DNA from: Sphingomonas sp. AR_OL41
GTDB lineage: Bacteria > Pseudomonadota > Alphaproteobacteria > Sphingomonadales > Sphingomonadaceae
DNA: 35,513 nucleotides
Assembly (NCBI RefSeq): GCF_029911635.1
Contig: NZ_JARYTI010000048.1
Location: 1-35,513, forward strand
Reading direction: 5' to 3'
The notes under the pieces are model-generated. The model did no database searches and was not told the DNA's origin. It saw only the letters and a list, made by a program, of their open reading frames with translations. Shown piece after piece: positions 31,739 to 35,513 of the stretch. A program made the translations under genes and the position numbers. The first letter of the stretch is position 1, and every line of letters begins with the position of its first letter.

Positions 31739-32311
31739 ATGCAATGGCGCATCCGAGCCCATGTTGGATCGAAACACCCGCTTCCGGGGCGGGGGCCGTT
31801 GCACGCGCTGCGTGCCGACCAGCGTGGTGCCACGATTCTCGAATTCGCCTTTGTCGCCGCGCCGCTGATGGCGCTGTTGATGGCCATTCTCGTCACCAGC
31901 ACGGTCTATTTCGCGCAGGAAGGGCTGGAAACCGCCACCGAGGCGACGTCGCGCGTGCTGATGACCGGGCAGGCGCAAAGTGGAGGCTATACCGCCGCCC
32001 AGTTCAAGCAGGCCGCGTGCAACGCGCTGCCGCCGTTCATGAAGTGCGCCAATCTGCTGGTCGACGTTCAGAGCTCCAGCTCGTTCACCGCGATCAACAC
32101 CGGCGCGCCGACCATCACCTTCGACAGCCATGGCAACGTCTCGAACAGCTTTGCGTACACGCCGGGCAATGCCGGCGACATCGTCATCATCCGGCTGATG
32201 TACATCTGGAAAGTGCCGACCGGCCCGCTGGGCATGAATCTCGCCACGCTCGGTAACGGCCAGCGGCTGCTGATGGCGACGTCGGTCGCCAAGACCGAGC
32301 CCTTTTCATGA
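31739..32311 (+). CDS. TadE-like pilus assembly protein
   Basis: The 190-residue protein has an N-terminal TadE/TadG signature: basic RADQRGATILEF followed by a hydrophobic helix (about 30-55, AFVAAPLMALLMAILVTSTVY), and then a periplasmic part with a Cys pair in QAACNALPPFMKC. TadE-like proteins are minor pseudopilins of Flp/Tad pili. The start is uncertain: ATG 31739 has only a weak purine stretch before it, and the first 25 residues are not conserved. It is the first of three genes joined by ATGA overlaps. No tadA, tadB, tadC or flp gene is in this window. Confidence 0.85.
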   Translation: MQWRIRAHVGSKHPLPGRGPLHALRADQRGATILEFAFVAAPLMALLMAILVTSTVYFAQEGLETATEATSRVLMTGQAQSGGYTAAQFKQAACNALPPFMKCANLLVDVQSSSSFTAINTGAPTITFDSHGNVSNSFAYTPGNAGDIVIIRLMYIWKVPTGPLGMNLATLGNGQRLLMATSVAKTEPFS

Positions 32312-32844
32312 GGTTCGCGCAGACATTGCGACGCTTGCGGCGCGACCAGCGCGGCATCGCGCTGGTCGAGTTCGCGCTTACCGCGCCGTTCCTCATCCTG
32401 CTCTATCTCGGCACCTATCAGGTGTCCGATGCGGTCGGCTGCAACCGCAAGGTGACTATCACCGCGCGTTCCGTCGCCGATCTCACCTCCCAATTTGCGA
32501 CCGTGACCAGCGCATCGGAAGCGACGATCCTCAATGCCTCGGCCCAGATCATGGCACCCTATGATACGAGCAAGGCGACGATCATCGTCTCCGAACTCTA
32601 CACCGACAACAACAACGTCACGAAGATCGTGTGGAGCCAGGCAACCGGCACGGTGACGCCGCACACGGCCGGCGCGACCTTCACCGCCAACCCCAATCTG
32701 GTGACCAGCGGGACCTATTCGATCGTCGCCGAGGTGACTTATGCCTATGTCCCGGCAATGTCGTTCGGCGTGGTCGGTCCGCTGAGCCTTGGCGACACCA
32801 TCTATATGCGCCCGCGCATTTCCTCGGCGGTGACGATGTCATGA
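32308..32844 (+). CDS. TadE/TadG-family pilus assembly protein
   Basis: The 178-residue protein has the N-terminal RRDQRGIALVEFALTAPFLILLYLGTYQV pattern by parts: Gly-x-x-x-Val-Glu-Phe before a membrane helix, as in TadE-like pseudopilins. The remaining 130 residues should be periplasmic and carry repeated Thr/Ser-rich beta segments. ATG 32308 overlaps the previous stop as ATGA, and its stop overlaps the next start in the same way. It is a probable minor pilin or assembly factor, working with its two neighbours. Confidence 0.87.
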   Translation: MRFAQTLRRLRRDQRGIALVEFALTAPFLILLYLGTYQVSDAVGCNRKVTITARSVADLTSQFATVTSASEATILNASAQIMAPYDTSKATIIVSELYTDNNNVTKIVWSQATGTVTPHTAGATFTANPNLVTSGTYSIVAEVTYAYVPAMSFGVVGPLSLGDTIYMRPRISSAVTMS

Positions 32845-34286
32845 CCCGGATCGCCAAGCCCCTGCGCCTGTGGCGCACGATATGCGCGTCGGCCGGCGCG
32901 TTGCGCCGCGACCGGCGCGGCAATGTGTTGATGATCGTCGGCCTGTCGATCATTCCGCTGACCTTCTCCGCCGGTATGGCGATCGACTATAGCCGCGCCA
33001 TGCGGCTGCAGACCAAACTCAACGCCGCTGCCGACGCCGCCGCGCTGGCGGCAGTGACGCGGCCGATGATGAACCAGTCGAGCAACGTCACCTGTACGAC
33101 CGCCAAAAACATGTTCGTCGGCCAGTCGACCGGCCTGTCGGGGCTGACGATCAATGCCAACGACCCGACGCAACTGGCGATCAGCGTCACCGACAGTGCA
33201 ACACCGACCGGCACCGGCACGACCTCGACTTGTTCGGCGTCGAGCAGCGCGACGACCGCAAGCTACAGTCGCACCGCCACCGTCACCTATCACGCCACCT
33301 CGCAGAACGCGTTCGGCGGCATCCTTGGCCTTTCCACGCTGGCGATCCATGGCAGTTCGACGGCCTATTCCGCCGTGGCGCCGAACATCGATTTCTATGT
33401 CATGATCGACACCTCGCCATCGATGCTGCTGCCGGCGACGAGCGCGGGCCTCGCCTCGATGACCGCGGCGACCAATGGCTGTGCATTCGCCTGCCACCAG
33501 AGCAACACCTCGTCGAGCGATCCCGGCGGGACGCCCCGGGTCAATGGCGTCTATTGGGATTATTATCAGGTCGCACGCAACGCCAACATCGTGCTCCGCA
33601 CCGATCTCGTCGCCGGCGCGGTGCAGGACCTGACGACGCTTGCGAGCACCACCGCGCAGAACAATCACGCCATCTACCGCATGGGTCTGTCGGACTTCGA
33701 CTATACCTATCGCCAGCTGTGGCCGACGGTGCCGATGAGCGGCTATAATGTCGACAGCAACCTGTCGAACGTCAGTTCGCATGTCGGCGATGCGCAGGTG
33801 GTGACCTATTGCATCAACAACCAGCGCGTGTGCGGTTCCAACGACAACGATACCGGTACCAACTACACCGCCGCCTTTACCGGCGCATCGGCGACGCTGC
33901 CGGCGACGTCGGGGTTGGGCACCAACAATAGCGGCGATACGCCGCAGGCGATGCTGTTCATCATCACCGACGGCATGCGCGACGAGCTCAACGGCGGATC
34001 ACGCTATATCGGTCCGATCCCGACCAGCCAGTGCACCGCGATCAAGAATCGCGGCATCCGCATCGCCATTCTCGACACGCAATATCTGCCGGCGTCCGCC
34101 TCCGACGGTTGGTCGATCGCCAATGTGAAGACGCCTTATCTGTCGCCAAACGACCTGATCACGCCGGCGCTCACCGCCTGCGCGTCGCCGGGGCTGTTCT
34201 ACCAGGTGACGACCGACGGCGATATCTCGACCGCGCTCGGCACGCTGTTCCAGAAGGCCGTGGCGAGCGCCCGCCTGACGCAATAA
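32841..34286 (+). CDS. TadG-like pilus protein with von Willebrand factor A domain
   Basis: The 481-residue protein starts with a TadG-type membrane region (RRDRRGNVLMIVGLSIIPLT, then GMAIDYSRAMRLQTKLNAAADAAALAA, the putative Flp-pilus-assembly TadE/G-like motif). A Thr/Ser-rich linker follows to about residue 180. A vWA domain begins with FYVMIDTSPSM, which has the MIDAS D-x-S-x-S pattern at Asp190-Ser194, and continues to the C-terminus. Several Cys residues could form disulfides. TadG-like proteins anchor in the inner membrane and may contact the surface for adherence. ATG 32841 overlaps the previous stop (ATGA). Confidence 0.92.
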   Translation: MTRIAKPLRLWRTICASAGALRRDRRGNVLMIVGLSIIPLTFSAGMAIDYSRAMRLQTKLNAAADAAALAAVTRPMMNQSSNVTCTTAKNMFVGQSTGLSGLTINANDPTQLAISVTDSATPTGTGTTSTCSASSSATTASYSRTATVTYHATSQNAFGGILGLSTLAIHGSSTAYSAVAPNIDFYVMIDTSPSMLLPATSAGLASMTAATNGCAFACHQSNTSSSDPGGTPRVNGVYWDYYQVARNANIVLRTDLVAGAVQDLTTLASTTAQNNHAIYRMGLSDFDYTYRQLWPTVPMSGYNVDSNLSNVSSHVGDAQVVTYCINNQRVCGSNDNDTGTNYTAAFTGASATLPATSGLGTNNSGDTPQAMLFIITDGMRDELNGGSRYIGPIPTSQCTAIKNRGIRIAILDTQYLPASASDGWSIANVKTPYLSPNDLITPALTACASPGLFYQVTTDGDISTALGTLFQKAVASARLTQ

Positions 34287-34362
34287 GTGCCGGCCATCTT
34301 GACCGGGTCGTCGCGCCGTGTTCCACTTATGTTCGCTAGGGCGCGAGTCGAGGGGATGCACC

Positions 34363-34995
34363 ATGTCTGCCGATCTGATCTTCTATACCAACCCGATATC
34401 GCGCGGCCGGATCGTGCGCTGGATGCTCGAAGAGGTCGGCGCGCCCTATGAGACGGTGCTGCTCGATTATGCCTCGACCTTGAAGGAAGCGGCCTATCTG
34501 GCGATCAATCCGATGGGCAAGATTCCGGCGATCGTTCACCGCGGCGAGGTGGTGACCGAATGTGCCGCGATCTGCGCCTATCTCGCCGACGCTTTCCCCG
34601 CGGCGGGTCTGGCGCCCGCGACGAGCGATCGCGCAGCCTATTATCGCTGGCTGTTCTTCGCGGCGGGGCCGGTCGAACAGGCGATCACCAACACCTCGAT
34701 GGGCCTGGCGCCGACCGAGCAGCAGCAGCGCATGGCCGGCTATGGCAGTCTCGACCGCGTCGTCGATGTGCTCGAAAAGGCTGTCGCGGTGCACCCCTAT
34801 GTCGCCGGTGACCGCTTCACCGCCGCCGATGTCTATGTTGGCGCGCAGATCGGCTGGGGGATGCAGTTCGGCACCTTGCCGAAGCGCGATGCGTTTATCG
34901 CCTATGGCGAGCGCGTCATGGCGCGCGATGCCTATAAGCGCGCGACCGGGATCGACGATGCCCTGATGCCCGCGCCGGAGCCGGCGAGCGCCTGA
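34363..34995 (+). CDS. Glutathione S-transferase family protein (second copy type)
   Basis: The 210-residue protein has a thioredoxin-like N-terminal domain (LIFYTNPISRGRIVRWMLEEVGAPYE with Ser13 as likely catalytic residue, then NPMGKIPAIVHRGEVVTECAAICAYLAD with cis-Pro and the Glu-Cys pair) and the alpha-helical C-terminal domain (VAGDRFTAADVYVGAQIGW). Such GSTs are cytoplasmic and act in detoxification or maleylacetoacetate-type chemistry. ATG 34363 follows GAGGGGA. It ends three bases before the stop of a convergent DUF1289 gene. Confidence 0.93.
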   Translation: MSADLIFYTNPISRGRIVRWMLEEVGAPYETVLLDYASTLKEAAYLAINPMGKIPAIVHRGEVVTECAAICAYLADAFPAAGLAPATSDRAAYYRWLFFAAGPVEQAITNTSMGLAPTEQQQRMAGYGSLDRVVDVLEKAVAVHPYVAGDRFTAADVYVGAQIGWGMQFGTLPKRDAFIAYGERVMARDAYKRATGIDDALMPAPEPASA

Positions 34996-34998
34996 CGC

Positions 34999-35190
34999 CT
35001 AACGGCGACCCGGAAGTTCGCGCATTACCGCGGCGCGCCACGCATCGCTGCCGCTCGACCAGCCGGCAATCTCGTCGGTGGTGCGCGCGCAGCCACGGCA
35101 CAGCCGGTCGCGCGGGTCGATCTCGCAGATATTGACGCACGGGCTGACGATGCGCCGCACCGGTACGAATTCGATGAAACTGTCGTCCAT
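34999..35190 (-). CDS. DUF1289 family small Cys-rich protein
   Basis: The 63-residue protein has the DUF1289 pattern SPCVNICEIDPRDRLCRGCARTTDEIAGW with four cysteines, probably a metal or iron-sulfur site. Function unknown. ATG 35190. Its stop lies four bases from the convergent GST stop. Confidence 0.92.
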   Translation of the reverse strand: MDDSFIEFVPVRRIVSPCVNICEIDPRDRLCRGCARTTDEIAGWSSGSDAWRAAVMRELPGRR

Positions 35191-35201
35191 GCGGACGCTG
35201 C

Positions 35202-35499
35202 TCAGTCGGTGGTCAGTTTGGCCGACAGGAAGCTCGGCATCGGGCCGTTCCAGCCGTCATCGGGGCCGTCGTCCTGCGCCGCATGGTCGCGACGCGGGGC
35301 GCGGTCGTCGCGCGGTGGTCGGGAATCGCGGACCGGACGTTCGTCACGTGCCGGGCGTGCCTCGCGGGCCGGTCGCTCGTCACGCGCCGGACGTTCATCG
35401 CGCGCGGGGCGTTCATCACGCGCCGGACGTTCATCGCGCGCGGGGCGCGCCTCGCGTGCCGGACGCTCCTCACGCGCGGGACGCTCGTCGCGCGGCGGG
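35202..35499 (-). CDS. C-terminal fragment of an Arg/Asp-rich repeat protein, 5' end missing
   Basis: Reading minus-strand from the window edge to the TGA at 35204-35202 gives about 98 residues. They start with tandem hexapeptides of type RPARDE (also RPAREA/E), at least nine near-repeats encoded by 18-base units, then a shift to DSRPPRDDRAPRRDH, and end with GPDDGWNGPMPSFLSAKLTTD. Such tails occur on DEAD-box RNA helicases and other RNA-binding proteins of sphingomonads, so a helicase tail is possible, but the catalytic part is outside the window. The start is 12 bases upstream of the DUF1289 gene on the same strand, so the two may be an operon. Confidence 0.7.
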
Positions 35500-35513
35500 A
35501 GATCGGAAGAGCG
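35500..35513. other. Illumina TruSeq adapter start at the contig end
   Basis: The last 14 bases, AGATCGGAAGAGCG, equal the beginning of the Illumina universal adapter. This is not genomic sequence and should be trimmed; the assembly probably stopped in the RPARDE repeats just inside. Confidence 0.93.

Noticed and set aside
35213..35490. Regular 18-base repeats that might be a CRISPR array
   Set aside because: There are no spacers; the repeats are contiguous and encode RPARDE-type hexapeptides in frame.

Overview
The window looks like a chromosomal contig from a high-GC alphaproteobacterium of the sphingomonad type (Sphingomonas or a relative). The evidence is a combination of families: an UrcA-family protein, a TPR-sulfotransferase beside a large TonB-dependent receptor, a TrcR/DUF1013 regulator, DUF1192 and DUF1289 proteins, and a GC-rich REP-like palindrome. 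No rRNA, tRNA, CRISPR array, insertion sequence or prophage was seen. The last 14 bases match the start of the Illumina TruSeq adapter, so the right edge is probably a contig end with untrimmed adapter, not biology.

Layout. 1-4791 (minus): truncated UrcA-like protein, TonB-dependent receptor, TPR-sulfotransferase. 4811-4915: long REP-like inverted repeat. 4997-20769: a colinear minus-strand run of 16 genes. In transcription order these are PepSY protein, cytochrome b561, response regulator and sensor kinase; then a second cytochrome b561, a VIT-type Fe/Mn transporter, an FNR/2Fe-2S reductase, a five-helix diheme b protein and an eight-CxxCH membrane-anchored cytochrome c; then universal stress protein, P-type ATPase and AI-2E-family permease; then a flavodoxin-fold quinone reductase; and finally phosphoketolase with acetate kinase. 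20988-21464 (plus): an exported rubrerythrin-like diiron protein, divergent from the run. 21588-24234 (minus): clpA and a DUF1192 protein. 24303-34995 (plus): quinone oxidoreductase, a two-TM protein, GST, an LpxH-like phosphoesterase with a GT4 glycosyltransferase, TrcR, an MBL-fold hydrolase, a Tat-exported short protein, a strong terminator, three TadE/TadG-type genes and a second GST. 34999-35513 (minus): DUF1289 protein and a fragment with RPARDE repeats.

The most interesting region is about 13.8-21.5 kb. The motif CGTCAG-N5-(C/T)GTCAG, a head-to-tail repeat with 11-bp period as expected for an OmpR-family regulator, lies upstream of three units in the same orientation relative to each gene: the PepSY/cytochrome b/two-component operon, the rubrerythrin-like gene, and the cytochrome b/VIT/reductase/diheme b/octaheme c operon. 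The diheme b protein has two helices that each carry H-x13-H, the arrangement of NADPH oxidases and ferric reductases, but its FAD/NAD(P)H and 2Fe-2S domains are on a separate, overlapping gene, and an octaheme periplasmic cytochrome follows. I infer a two-component-controlled, NAD(P)H-driven electron conduit to the periplasm. It may serve iron handling or peroxide reduction by the exported rubrerythrin. The downstream Usp, ATPase, quinone reductase and phosphoketolase/acetate kinase genes suggest a broader redox or low-energy stress island. Function is inferred from sequence only.
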